From assembly GCA_008508345.1 (NCBI GenBank), contig QNGE01002706.1:1-64000 (forward strand): a DNA stretch of 64,000 nt. Direction: 5' to 3'. Shown one piece after another: positions 1 through 12,500 of this stretch. Origin of the DNA: Paragonimus westermani (Eukaryota > Platyhelminthes > Trematoda > Plagiorchiida > Troglotrematidae). Made by a program: the position numbers and the translations under genes. Each line of letters begins with the position of its first letter. Position 1 is the first letter of the stretch. Below the pieces are notes generated by a model. It saw only the letters and a program-made list of their open reading frames with translations, was not told the DNA's origin and did not search any database.

Positions 1-40
1 GAACGCTGCGATCAAATGTGAGTGATGTTCAACTTGAAAG
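1..40 (+). repeat. dispersed repeat, copy 1 (cut by window edge)
   Basis: The window opens inside a sequence that recurs at 36106-36145. The two share the stretch CTGCGATCAAATGTGAGTGA and the following ATGTTCAACTTGAAA without a mismatch, then diverge at once. A third, older copy ends the same way at 49169. A common right edge just after TTCAACTT in all three suggests one end of a dispersed element, probably a retroelement 3' end or SINE. The family is not identified. Confidence 0.6.
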
Positions 41-3000
41 TGTAGAAGCATTAAGTGTTCACTAGTTGAAAACCAATCACCCTTGATGAATGTTTCATTT
101 TGGATTGACTGAGAGACTTTTCAGGTTGCTTAGATATTTAAACTAGTCGTTAAAATGTACTAACCACTTGTACATAAAACATCAAAACATGGTGATATAA
201 GTAACTTCGTAACAAAAGTTTCGACGGCAAATCTTCATCCGTTAACTGTAGACCTGAAAAGCAATTTTGTCCGACTACTTTAGATGACTGAGCTGGAATG
301 CGGCACACATTTTATAAATCATACTGAAACGAGTTTGGAAGAAATATCATGCAGCGCAGCAGCTCTAGCCTCTTTCTAAAAGCTCGCTACAGGGACCCAA
401 TGTTTTGCAACAAAAGGCTGACAGATTGAAAAGTACTGCGTGAATTTAGTCACCGACATACCTGCAAAAAGATAGCTCAAAATGCAGTGTTGAATGACTA
501 GGGTTTCAAGTGATGCGTGCGGGAAATAGAGCAGAAAGTCAGTATGCCGAATTCACACAGGCTTTCAAACGGTTTCGGGCCTATTTGCACAAGATATACC
601 CTATTCACAGTATGCCCAACAAAATTGTACAGTGTTTTTTCTACAATCTGGCGTTTTCGGATCTTTAGTAGCCTCCGTTTTTAAAGATCGATGCTTACGC
701 TTGTATCTCTCTGTTCACATAATTTATCCTTCAGAAATTGTTATTGAATACTGGCCGACTATCTCACGGTTCAAATTATAGACATCTTGTGTCATCTAAT
801 TGTGTCAACATTTCGGCGAAAGCACAAAATCAATTCCATGGTTGTTGGCGCATAACTATGTGCAATCCACAGGGTTGGCAACTTTACTCATCTCTTCGTT
901 AGTAAACTTCAACAGTACAACGGTTTAGCGCCAGCCGGGATGGGCGGGTTCCATAAGGTGTAGACGTAAGTACGAAGTGTAAACTATCAATTTTCGATTT
1001 CAGGAGTGTGATAGTTGCACATTCATTCTATGAACAACCACTGAAAATCGATCATGTGTGAGAATCCCCAAGCTCTCTTTCGGGTCACTATTAATCACAA
1101 GCTCTTTAAAATGTGACCTTAGACTGTATTTGGTGTATATTATTTTGTCTTGCTATTCAAAAAAGCCTGCTTGTTCTCTCGCTACAAAATGGCATTCCAC
1201 TACAACAGGTACTCAGGAAGATGCAACTGAAGGGACGTAAAAGATGTGTTATCGTTTAGTGCAACGTGTTGGAGGCACAGCAATACAGACTTGAAAACAA
1301 ATTCTTCTAGTCACTTCATGTAAGCTGAAGAAGAAAAGTGAAGGTACACGGAAAATTTGTTAGTCCAGATCCCTGAGAATTCTAACAAAAACGTTGGTTG
1401 GTTTACGTGAGTATTCTGCTGAAAATTTATGGTAGCACTAGATTTACATTGGATGACAGAAACTATACACACAACAGACAGAGTGCTGGAAGTTGTTAAT
1501 TCCATTTTCGAACGGACGCAACGGTTCACAATTTTGATCGGTTAGTACGAAATTCTACGTGCAAAGTTCTGTTGTGTATAGTGAGGATCAGTCGGTTGAT
1601 CAATCAAACTGACATTCCATAAAAGAGTGGTTCGCTGGAATGAACGACGTGTTACAGAAATAAACCTGTGTTTAAAAAGAACACTGGCAATTTTTCACAA
1701 GATGCTGTTAGACTGCACAAATTACCAGTGCTACATTGACAAGAAACGGACATGTTAAGGATAGGGGTACTTAATAGGCGCACTGTCTAGACAGCGTGTG
1801 TTGGTGTCACACTGTTTGGTTACCCGTCAGATATTTTGTGTCGTACTTTATATTAATTCACTGATTTGTTGTCGAGGTACAGTTAAAAAGAATAGATGAG
1901 ACTACCGAGATTAGACAGCCGTATCGTTGTGCACTGATATCGAAGTTATCACACAAGTTTTCATAGCGATTTTGATGTGACAATCACACCGGTCATGAGA
2001 GGAAGAGATTAAGGAGATTCAATTCGTCTTATTCGATAAGTCTTAGATGAGGAAAGTTTGTGTAAATTTTCCCTCAGAAGCCACTTGTTGGTCTAAGTGG
2101 TTCAGAAGAAGAGAGAGATTCGACGATAGTACGGCAAGGCTTTCTGATGAAACTCGGTTTACCTACTTCTGGTTATGCAATCCGACCGTCTTACGGACAT
2201 GGATTATTCGTCGACTTGAATGGAAGAACATGCAATTACTCCAACTAGCGTTTATCTCATTGGTACTCAGATTCCTTCCCTTCCAGCACGAGACCACAGA
2301 ATGAGCGTCAAATGAGCAGCCCAGGTAAGCTAACTATGAGTGACTACTTCGCATACAGCACATCATTTTCTGATTTAAAAATTCTACCTTATGAATCAAA
2401 GTCAAAAGTGGAATGCCCTCGGGGCGCTTGAATTACACATATTTTTTATCTAAACGTCACCATAGTGTGTAAGAGGAATTGAAAACTAGCCCATGTGGTA
2501 AAATTTCTCTCCGAAGATAGACGAATTTCTGGCTAGGGACTGGTTGTTTCTCTGTATCTGATGTTTGTAAAGCAACTCACTTTAACGTATCCTTATGTTA
2601 CCCATGTGTTCTGGAAAAGATTACTGCACGCTAGTGGTGTTCTTCAACGTCTCTTAGCTCACCTACCATATATTTGATGCATCACTTCGTAGCAGCTTCC
2701 CGGAATAAATTCAGCCTTAGTGTGATTAATGATCAGTTGTCACAGGACAATTACAGAACTAAATTCTCCCTTGACTCGACTGAACGCCCATAACATCAGT
2801 GGTTCAGAATATGGCTATCACATATTGACACTGTGACGCCTACTCTGGGTCACCTGATTAGTAAATATTGAAGTTATGGGAATGGGACTGCACCAAAGAT
2901 AGATCGGAAATAAATACATTTGTGCAATGCTCCATTGGCGGTTATACAATGCTCAGCTACTTCCTGTAGTTTAGATTGTTTACGGGAGTAAACAGTCATA

Positions 3001-3641
3001 TGTGAAAACACGTTTGAATAATCAACTCCATAATAACAGCAAATACTCGTTGTCAATAACCGAAATTCAAATGGGAACAGCGCATCACTAGACGATCAGG
3101 GAGCCGTGGTTACAAGCATTGTCAATGCCCATGCATTATAAAGGTAATTTACTGTCTGCCTGATTGGTTTGTCCTTTGTCACCCAAATAGCTCGAAACAA
3201 TTACAGTACTATCCCAACGAATTATTTTAGTCATTAGGAACATTTACGCAGTTCTATTTTAAAATGTATGGGGTGGAATTTGTAGATCAGCCTTGACAGA
3301 CATCATCGTATTTAAATAATAGATTACAACGAGCACATTGATGGCCCTTTTTGAATTACTTCATACCATGGTGAGAAGAAGGTGCAAATCCCGGCAAAAT
3401 TGGTGCAGTAAGTTGCGACGATTGCCTTCGAATCTGACATATGCACACACAGGAAGGCGAGAGTAAAGTTGAAGTGCATTTCCATGATCTATTCGAACGG
3501 GAGGATCGCATTCTGAACTCCCTGTGTGACGCAACAATACCTATGTATCGACAGGGTGAACGAGCTGACTTGTGACCTCGGCAACATAGAGTGGAACCTC
3601 AAATATTTTCGGAGTTTCTACACTGGTCAGGAGCTCAGAAA

Positions 3642-3663
3642 AACATGACTCCTGAGTCATGTT
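3642..3663. repeat. 22-bp near-perfect palindrome
   Basis: The arms AACATGACTC and GAGTCATGTT are exact reverse complements, separated by CT. It could form a tight hairpin or be a dyad protein site. No associated gene is visible. Confidence 0.7.
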
Positions 3664-6600
3664 ACCCAAAAGGACAAATTTGTCTCTGATATCTCTATGC
3701 ATCGCTTAACCAAAATGGACAAGTTATAAAACGCCATGCTTCCACAGTGAACTGTGCTATCATAAACAGCTGGTACCAGCCGACAGATAATAAAAAGCTG
3801 CACTCAATAACGGAAGGGTGGAAACCAGCGGGAAAAAATATTTGAAACTAAAGGGTATCCAGTAGCAAGTGCGTTGCGTTTTCGAATTTCACCGCGTTAC
3901 TGGTGAACTTGGTCGGGACGTTACAAAGCAGTGTGGTAAACGTGCAAGGTAACGTGTGACATTGTTGAGCTTTGTGTCCTCGTTAATCAGCGTCATATGT
4001 GTAATTCAGGCCATTATATTACCACCAGATATCTTATGCGTTATCCGCAGTGATGTCTTCAGTTAATTCAGAAAAGTTGCTTGAACAGAGTTGCCTTGTT
4101 CTACAACCACTTTTCGGCATCTGACTGAGAACAGTACCTTTCAAAAAGACAACAGGATGTTCCGAATTTTTGTTAAATTCTGTTATATTACATGTACGAT
4201 CTGATTATAATTTCTTTATCATGCCCACATTCGGCTAAGACTGAATCAAAGCTATCGTATACTTCAGGTTGCAATTGTGGATCAAGCGGATATGCTCCTT
4301 TCAGTCGGTGTCTCTGTATAGGTGAGGTACAGCCTAGTGTGTTGAATGGATAAGAGAAATGAACACAGATACATTGTCTGATTGAGATAAACGCGGGATC
4401 ATCCTATCCACATCTAACGAGGCTCAAAGGAGTTTGGAATCAAACAGACATTTTTTATTAAGTTCTACGTAGACATGCGAAAAAATTCTTCAGCCGATGT
4501 ATAGATGGTTGAAGAGAACGTTGTCACCATTAACCAGAACCAAGTTTAGCCACGATTAGAGCACGCTGAAAGTCTTGTTCTAACGCAAGATGATAGTTTA
4601 AGGTCCACGTTCGACGACCAGTTCGAGTGCGTTGACTATCTCGAATAAAAGCTTAACTTCGGTGGCCACAGGGACGTTAATTAACAGCACATTTTCGTGA
4701 GGCACACGTCAATCGTGGGTTAACGTTTTGCATATGTTGAAGTTTGAACTGGCCAACATACGATCAAAAGCAAACTTGTGGAATTCTGCAGACTACTAAT
4801 CAACACTGTCTCGAGAGTTCCCATAGTTTTCTTGTGACTGTGTTTTACAACAGTGATCGAAACCGTAGACTTCGGGTGGTGTCTCACAGAAAATGTCCGT
4901 TCTCGATCAAACTAAGAAGATAATACATTTATCCAGTTTTGTCTGGTGGTATGTCCTTACTAATAAGTTCATGCACCATATTGCATTGATTTTGATAAGG
5001 TAGGAAAGAAACAATGAACTGTAACACACCAGCATATGTTGTTAATTGGAAAATGTTACATCCTAGTCAATGGGAAGCGGACTGTTCCCGATTAACGCTA
5101 TGCACCACTTAAAAACTGATTAATACGGTGCATCGATTAATGTGTATGTGGTCGAGAAGTAAACGCACGTATTGTGCTTATCTATCAGTGATCAGAGATC
5201 ACCCAAGCGGCTGGTGATAACGATTGGTCTGTTGCCAGACAGCCTAGTAAAGGATGTGAGACTTGTCAGACTAATTGTCACGCCCAACCTCGCCGGACTG
5301 AAATCAACGCACGATCACCCATAACTGCGATAACAAACAGGCATAAAAAGTGGCTGTGCGAAGCAAGAACAACTCGTTCATTTTGTCAGCCTCGCTTTAT
5401 CAAATTCAGTACAAATGGTGGTTTCCACATCAACAATCTTAAAACCTGAGACTATTCGCTTATGAATTTCCACGAAAAAACCACTTACACTAGTGAAAAT
5501 CCACAAATGTACTGCATTCATCCCTCACCTGTAATGATAGTACAGCACATCAGAGAAGGACGCTTGGTACAAAGTTTTTTGGTAAAGAAACGGTTCTGCC
5601 GAATGGGTACTAGCAAAAGTTTAAAGGGTATAGCATGAAAAACGTCGTAACGCACTAGGCACCAAAGAGGTTTCACCTCCAAACTCACAGGATGAAATAG
5701 TGGACTCAAATAGACAGATAAACCTATATACGCCATATCAGTTGATTAACCCTCGCTGGAATTTATAATCCAACGTCTCCGGGTAACGTTGGACTGTGTG
5801 AAGCGGGAAGTTATTACTAAGGGTTAAGCGACAATCTATATCGGATAAGCAAGCAGTGGTCGATCAAGTCCTCTATGGTTTTGATAATAGCTGATAGAAA
5901 CGGAACTGACTAGAGCTTGTTTTGATTACCATGACTCAGACCTTTCATTGTTTGGAATGCCTGTCTTCGTTAGGAAGTCGATTTAAAAAATCCTCCAGTG
6001 ATCCTACGGGTTTTTTGAGCATACTGAATCAGCATCATCAGAGTTTAATCAAAACTTGGAGTTATATCTTCAATATGTTTGTCTAGTTTCCCGAAAACCA
6101 TGACTTAGATGGAGTTTCGCATTGTGAAATGTTTGGTACTGTCGATGAAAAGAACACCTAATCAATTTCTGAAAAACTTGGCACCAACATTATTTGAGAT
6201 TTTCTCAAGAGTGACTAGTCAGAGAATCAGTGGAGATGACAGTTGCAAGTAATTTAGTGACTGAAGTCTCGTATCATTCACCAATGTACGAAATAATTCA
6301 GAATTTACTTCTGTTTGCATGCCGTTGATACGGCCGGTTGCCAATTTAGACAGGTCTTGTCTTCTGGACGAGAAGTCGTGTTCTACTTAGGTTAGAACAG
6401 TTTTCAACTAGTCGGCAAATGTCCCAAGTGGATCAGTTCGGCATAAATAAGCCATGTTGGAAATATCTACGCAAATATTCGTGCTCGATTAGTCCAGACA
6501 GTCTAGTTGGGGCGACTTCAAAATTAATTGACAGTGAGCATTTACCGGCAGGCCCGCTATCACATTACACTAACGGTGTAAACAAAGGTATCCATTGACT

Positions 6601-7989
6601 GAGAAACTGTACATAAGAGAAGATTTCATCGATTATTTTAAAGGTATCAGACCAGTGAACATTGTATCCTAGTGCAGCATTGACTAGAAAATTGTTTACC
6701 ACGTTTGTGCTGCCAAGAGTGTAATATAACTTATGGAAATTCTGTGAAATCCGACATCAAGATAGTCAGTTAAAGTAGGTACTTATACAAGAAGCCATTG
6801 TTGCATCACCTCAAAAACAGGTGTTCGTTGGGTAGAAATTCCACCAATGATTAAGTCGTTCTAAGGTCGGCAAAACTACTCACTCGCAGAGTCCATGAAG
6901 TCATGAGAAGATTAATTTGTGTGCTTATTAGTTAACGCTAAACGTCTGTCACACACCTGGTTTTTCGTACACCCATAACAGATAAACTTATTCAGCAACC
7001 CGTTAACGACATTTGTCCAGTTGGTTTGGAGGCAGTGTTACTCTAATTTACGAATGGCTGATCAATGTGTTAAGGAGGCAGCCTTAGCGTAAATCCAGTT
7101 TCAAGGACTGCTGATGATGTGGATACTTCACTTTTGGCAACTGGTCAACTTGGACCATCTGTAAGTACAAGCTACAATCCTTAATTAAGACGCTAACAAA
7201 ACTGATCAGCTGAACAAAAACGGTAGACGCAGTCTGCCTTGTTGGGATGGAAATGTCAACAGGCGCGTCAATCTATCACTATCTATGCAATGTTTGTGCA
7301 GTTACAATTCCTTTTAAGTGATCATATCATATCCAGTTTTCTTTCCTATTTCTTTCGACAGAACTTGTTTTCCTGTTTATTCCCGGTCGTCGTCGTGATA
7401 AATGACGACTCGTGAAACACAATGACTTGACAAACCTTGTGACAGTTTATGCATATAGAGCTGACCACTGACCGCATAGCTAGATGACTTAGAATCATTT
7501 TGGAATGGATTAATTATGTGGAAAAGTGGGCAAAAGAAAACCGAGACCCATTGGTTACGGAACACTTTCGAAAACAGGCCGTTAAATCGACCCGAATGGC
7601 CGTTTCACTGGATGAATATGTTATGTAGGCCTTAAACGTCGGATAATTAATTAAGCCATTCTGGCTTAGTAGCGGTAACTAGCGTTCTGTGCATCAAACA
7701 AACTGACACATGAAATCGGGTTTCTTAAATTTCGATTAGATTTTGTTACCAGGTTCACTACGACTTTTTATCAGGCAAGCAGGAACGACAAAACTGATCA
7801 TCAGCAGTGGAAAAAACACTACTCACTTTGATGAAATCAGATATTTCGGGACGTCCCGATCGTAGGGCTTTTGATTATAGTTAACAGGATAATTACGGTT
7901 TCCTATTGAAATGATCCGACAACCCGGAAATTGTTCAATGATAGGTGTGGCTGAGTATCCACACGCGATGTTAAGTCGGCCACGCTTAA

Positions 7990-8062
7990 CGTGGAGCAAA
8001 TGGTGCAGTGGTCAACACGGTTGCCTCAAGAAAACATGAATAGTTCGAATATTTGGTGTGTT
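7990..8062 (+). repeat. tRNA-derived SINE relic (A and B box)
   Basis: The stretch TGGTGCAGTGGTCAACACGG at 8001-8020 resembles the A-box region of an animal tRNA. AGTTCGAAT at 8042-8050 resembles the B box (consensus GGTTCGANTCC) at a tRNA-like spacing. The acceptor ends do not pair, so this is not a working tRNA gene. A related A-box segment occurs at 26842-26867 and another on the minus strand near 48793, which fits a dispersed tRNA-derived SINE family. Confidence 0.45.
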
Positions 8063-8229
8063 AAAGAAGTGATCCCTGACTAGCGTGTTTCATTTCGAAA
8101 GGAGTTCACCAAAAAAACCAATATGAACGTGAGAGCTGTGATCAAACCTCACTTTGAACCAACAAAAACCAGTCAAAATATCAAAGTACTCAAAATCAAA
8201 TGAACACAACAAACGGGTAAATAAGTGAA

Positions 8230-8235
8230 TTTATT
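8230..8235 (-). terminator. candidate AATAAA poly(A) signal
   Basis: Read on the minus strand this is AATAAA, about 950 nt past the exchanger stop codon, and the first canonical hexamer I found downstream. An ATTAAA variant at 9178-9173 lies only about 10 nt after the stop and is too close to be likely. AATAAA is frequent by chance in AT-rich DNA, so support is weak without transcript ends. Confidence 0.2.
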
Positions 8236-9187
8236 AAGAAAGCATTTTTTCACACAATATTGCACGCCAGTGGCGTGGGGAGATGGGTTGCAAATAGGTG
8301 TGCATATGAAGTGGCGCACTGCACTGGATAAAACGCAGAAAAGTATAACATTTTTTACAGGTAAATAATCTAAAACTTCGAAATCGGATGGTCTGAAAAT
8401 GAGGTTAACTACAACAGGATTTAACTGGTGAGCTAAAGCTCATCTATAAAAACAAAGAAATCTAAGCAAGTTGCGAAATCTGAGTCAAAGGTTTACTGTA
8501 GGTGACTAAAATTCTAGAAAATAAACTTCAGCGCTGTTGACCTTCACAGCTGAGAGAATGAGAAGGACGGAGATTGAGAAAAACGTATCTCGCATGACCT
8601 ATCACATAAAGTCGTACATCCGAAAAACGACAACTTGGTAGTTCAGTATGTTTGAAAGTGCAAGGAAGATAATCTTTTCTGTGATTTAAGCATATATGGT
8701 TGGTCTGCACTAAGACAAACCAGTCACATCAGTTACGAATTGTGGATGGTCGACGTTAGGATTTCACGTACAACGGATAAACGATCTGGGAGCGAACGAT
8801 TGCGACTGAAGAATTAAGAAGAATCCATTAAGCTCAACTGTGCAATTTTGTTGGTTGAGCCAAATCAATAGGAAAGAACGTGGGATGTTTGAGCAAAATA
8901 AGGTCAGATGGAATAGAGAAGAAAATGGGTGAGTCGCAAACAGATTACATGATGTCGAGTAGAAATCGTGGTAGAGAGTGTATAACAACGAAACACTCAG
9001 CACTGAAGAGAGGAGACGGGGACACAAAAGTGAATTTAGGCCCCAGTATTACTGACTCAATTTAGTCATACACGGAATTGTTTCAAGACCTCTTAATGAA
9101 CTTTTTTGACCAGTAGTGTATAAATATTACGATTTGTAGCTGTAGTGAAGCATACATCACAGGTGCCAATCATTTAATCACATGTGT

Positions 9188-9564
9188 TCAGAAGCCTTCA
9201 ATGTGACAGTAATTTTCTAACCCTGCTAAAACAATATAGATGAACCAGAGCGAAAAGAAGAACAATCCAGACGAATATTTGTACAATCGTGGGCCACCAA
9301 GTTCACCTCCCACATTTGGTCGACGTCGTAGAAGGACGATGACAATGGCGACCAGAGCGAAGATACAGAAGACTGTGACGGAAAATCCTAAGGAACCTGG
9401 TTTCACCAGAAACTGTGTGCCTTTCACTGCATGATAGATGGCTGCCATTGACCACGCGACCCCGATACCCAAAAACACGTTAACGGCGTTGCTACCTGTG
9501 ACATTTCCAATAGATGAATCTGCATCCGCATCCCCGATCGCAGCGACTTTGCTGGCGAATGTGT
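9188..9564 (-). CDS. Na+/Ca2+ exchanger, last exon (alpha-2 repeat end, last membrane segments, C-terminus)
   Basis: This terminal exon encodes 124 codons after completing a split Asp. It begins with the sequence continuing the alpha-2 repeat (DTFASKVAAIGDADADSSIG, then NVTGSNAVNVFLGIGVAWS), part of the ion-binding and transport path of SLC8 exchangers. A hydrophobic segment (LGFSVTVFCIFALVAIVIVL), the conserved loop RRRPNVGGELGGPR, a final membrane segment and the ending YCHIEGF follow, very close to the ending of vertebrate NCX proteins. The acceptor is a pyrimidine-rich tract ending CCTCCAG at 9565 and above. The stop TGA is at 9190-9188. The exon starts with two bases that complete the codon opened by the single G at the end of the 18772 exon. 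NCX acts in the plasma membrane, exchanging three Na+ for one Ca2+. The assignment is firm; which paralogue it is cannot be told. Confidence 0.96.
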
Positions 9565-12500
9565 CTGGAGGGAGGAGGTTACAGAGGATGGTTCAGCCGC
9601 CCACATGCAAACACATTCGAATGACTCAAATACGTGGTAAAACACATAAGAAACAGTAAGAAGTTTAGCGTCCACTGTTTACCAAAAAGTACATATGGGC
9701 AAGTGATTAAACGCTATCGGAATGCCAACTTGCAGTCAACCAGGCAAAATACTCGATTGTGGTAAAGAAAAAAAGAAACCAGGTTGAAGAGGTAAACCTC
9801 AGGGCAAAAGTGAGAAAATCTTATATGTAACGTTAGTCTACTCATACAATAGAACACTGGCAATAGGACAACATTTTTTTTTGGGTATGTGCGTCCACAG
9901 AGATGCGGATCAAAACTGTAACAAGATTTCAAATGTGATCATGACGACAATTAGAATAAAGACATACAAATGAACACTTGCCTTTAATGACGCCTTCAGG
10001 TCAGTATATTTATGTAGAGCAGCGTTAGTTATACCATTGTTTCCATGCCGCATACTACAGGGAAACTTAGTTATTGGTCAAGTAGTTGGCTATAACTTGA
10101 ATTGCCCGACACGTTACGCCCACTCACTGGTTGCATCCTGCAAGTTATATGACTAGTACGGCATTCAACATCTGCTCAACAAATGCGCTGAATAAAAACT
10201 TAACTTCGCTAAGAACATTCTTCATGATGACAATCACCAAAAATGACTTATTGTCAGAAATATGGTGCAAACCTCATCCAAAACGCCAAGCCCAGGATGT
10301 AAGAAATGAACGCACAGAGTGATAAACAAATCAACTCAACCAGACGATCAGCAAGACCAAAATGATATCTGAGCTTCACATCAGACTCACCGAATTTTTG
10401 GTTTTTTAACTAAGAAAGACTGAAAATCTACATTTCACCTATGTGGATCTACCTGTTTTGATTCCGCGCCTGAGAAATAAGCTGTCCATCGAACTCTATG
10501 ATAACTCACGATACGGATCCAGAAACACCATCCACGCCGGTTGATGCACGGCAAAAAATAATCGAACAGCGTCATTCTCCCTTAGCTAAAGTGAGCAGCA
10601 GTTGAGCTTTCATTTATTCAGTGATCTACTAGACAGTTCATCAAAAGCGATTTGAATAAGAACACTGAAATGGCGATGCTGTCAGAAGCAGGCGGACAAA
10701 TCAAATCATCAACATCTGACTGGCGATTGATTTTCACGACCACATGTACTAACAACTTGATCGCATCTTTTGCTCAAATTCCGCACATTTCACATGCCGC
10801 CGATTAAGTCCTGTGTCCGGTAAGGTTACATGATGCTACGGAAAATGGAAACTAGCCACTTTTCGTTGACTCGTCAGAAATGGAACTTTTACTTAAGAAA
10901 TAAAACAGTATTTTTATTTGTGTAATATGAAGAAACTAAAGCGGAAGGCCGATTTGGCTAACATTGGAATCGGTGTGTTTGGTCGGAAAAATGTGAAGTG
11001 TTAATTCGGAAAATTGAGCGTACATTCGTTGTGTTTGTGGTAATCTTTGTGGCTAGTGGCCTCAGCCTTGTTTCCGGGCCAGATCAGGGAACTGTTTAGG
11101 GTCAGAGATCAATACCAACGGAAATAAGTCTGTTCGACTGACAATCTAAATGCTAACAGCGTGATGAACGATAAGATTAGCGGGTGTGGCAAGCTGTTGA
11201 AATGAAAAGGACAAGGAAACTTTCAAAATCATTTCTGAGCAGCAGAACGCATCAAGATGACTAAATTGGAGGACAGAAAAGCATAAGGTTGATGACTATG
11301 GGAGAAGTCAGGGAGATAGCATACCAAATAGATCGAATTTCAAAGTGGCAGAGGACAACTGCAAACACAATTGTCACTAATTCAACAAGATAAATGGCAG
11401 CTGGAAATTTACTAACACAGTTTGGGCAGAATCAGTGGACATGGTTTCAAATTAGGTAACCCATTTTTGCTCTAGAGTAGAGCGACATTATTACAAACTT
11501 CGTTTGGGGTGGGTAAGAAAGCGTCTCCTGCGAGGTTTATGATGATATATCGTTAAATGCATTAGTGGGTTGAGCCTTTCATTACCGAAGTGTGACCGTA
11601 GGCAACATGTATGAAAATAATGAGGTGAGCAAATCGGAAACCAGCCTAATGATATACTCTAAAACAGGGACCATCCAATTAACTCCTAGCAGAATTCCCA
11701 CACAAGCAATTCATCCTGACTAAAGTCGTCTTGAGATACTACAGCATTAGGAGTTATTTTGGTGTACAACGGCGATCAGAAAATTAAGTAATCGTTGAAT
11801 ATGTTTAGAACCAGTGTAACGGTAGTATGCTTTTGAGAAGTATCCTCTGTAAAGTGAGCTTGTGCGTACGTTAATTTACCAACTGAGTGAAAAGCATCCT
11901 GTCGAATGATATCCTGAGACATGAGATGCAAACTTTCTAAGTATGCTTACGTAAGTCCATGTTTGTACGGTGATTCGTACGATGACGAAAACAAACGACG
12001 GAGCAGATAATGCATAGAATCCACAATAAAGAACACTTACTATCACTAAGCATAGTTTAGCTTTGTAAGCAATAGGAAGGAGAGAGTATTAAGAAAGGTG
12101 TGCACTCCGATGTAAGATTCAGAACAGCTTTATTAGATTCCACTTTTCCTAAGCCACTGTAATTTGGACGGATTGTCCCAGTATAAATTGTTCATGGAGA
12201 ATACGTTCCGAGCCAATCGGTTAGGACGAGTTATTGCGGAAAGTTTTGAAACAACAGTGCATCAGTGTGCCTCTGGAGAGTAATCCTGTGAGCTAATGAA
12301 AGGTAGTTGACCGTTCTGGTTCGCAATGTTGATGATCAGCCTTATATACTGAAGTTTCTTTGAAACATTCTCAATTGACAGTAAGTGAAATAAGTAGGTC
12401 TATGTTTCAAGATGCTAAAAGGCATACACGACCACATCAGATTGACAGGAAATTCAGCGCACATCACACAAGTGAAGTACTCCGTTGGCCACTACGGTTA

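Larger units (their letters stand above)
1..9187. other. 3' flank of the exchanger gene, no recognisable gene
   Basis: No coding region is supported here. All open frames are short, begin at arbitrary codons and show no family motif or convincing splice-site pair. The stretch holds a truncated dispersed repeat at the left edge, a 22-bp palindrome at 3642-3663, a tRNA-like relic at 7990-8062 and a possible minus-strand poly(A) signal at 8230-8235. Part of it may be the 3' untranslated region of the exchanger, whose stop codon is at 9190-9188. Where that transcript ends cannot be seen. Confidence 0.6.

Noticed and set aside
2874..3056. Minus-strand peptide with YGVDYSNVFS, resembling a Copia-type RT motif
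   Set aside because: The match is one short phrase. The continuation does not follow the RT pattern and no flanking domain is present.
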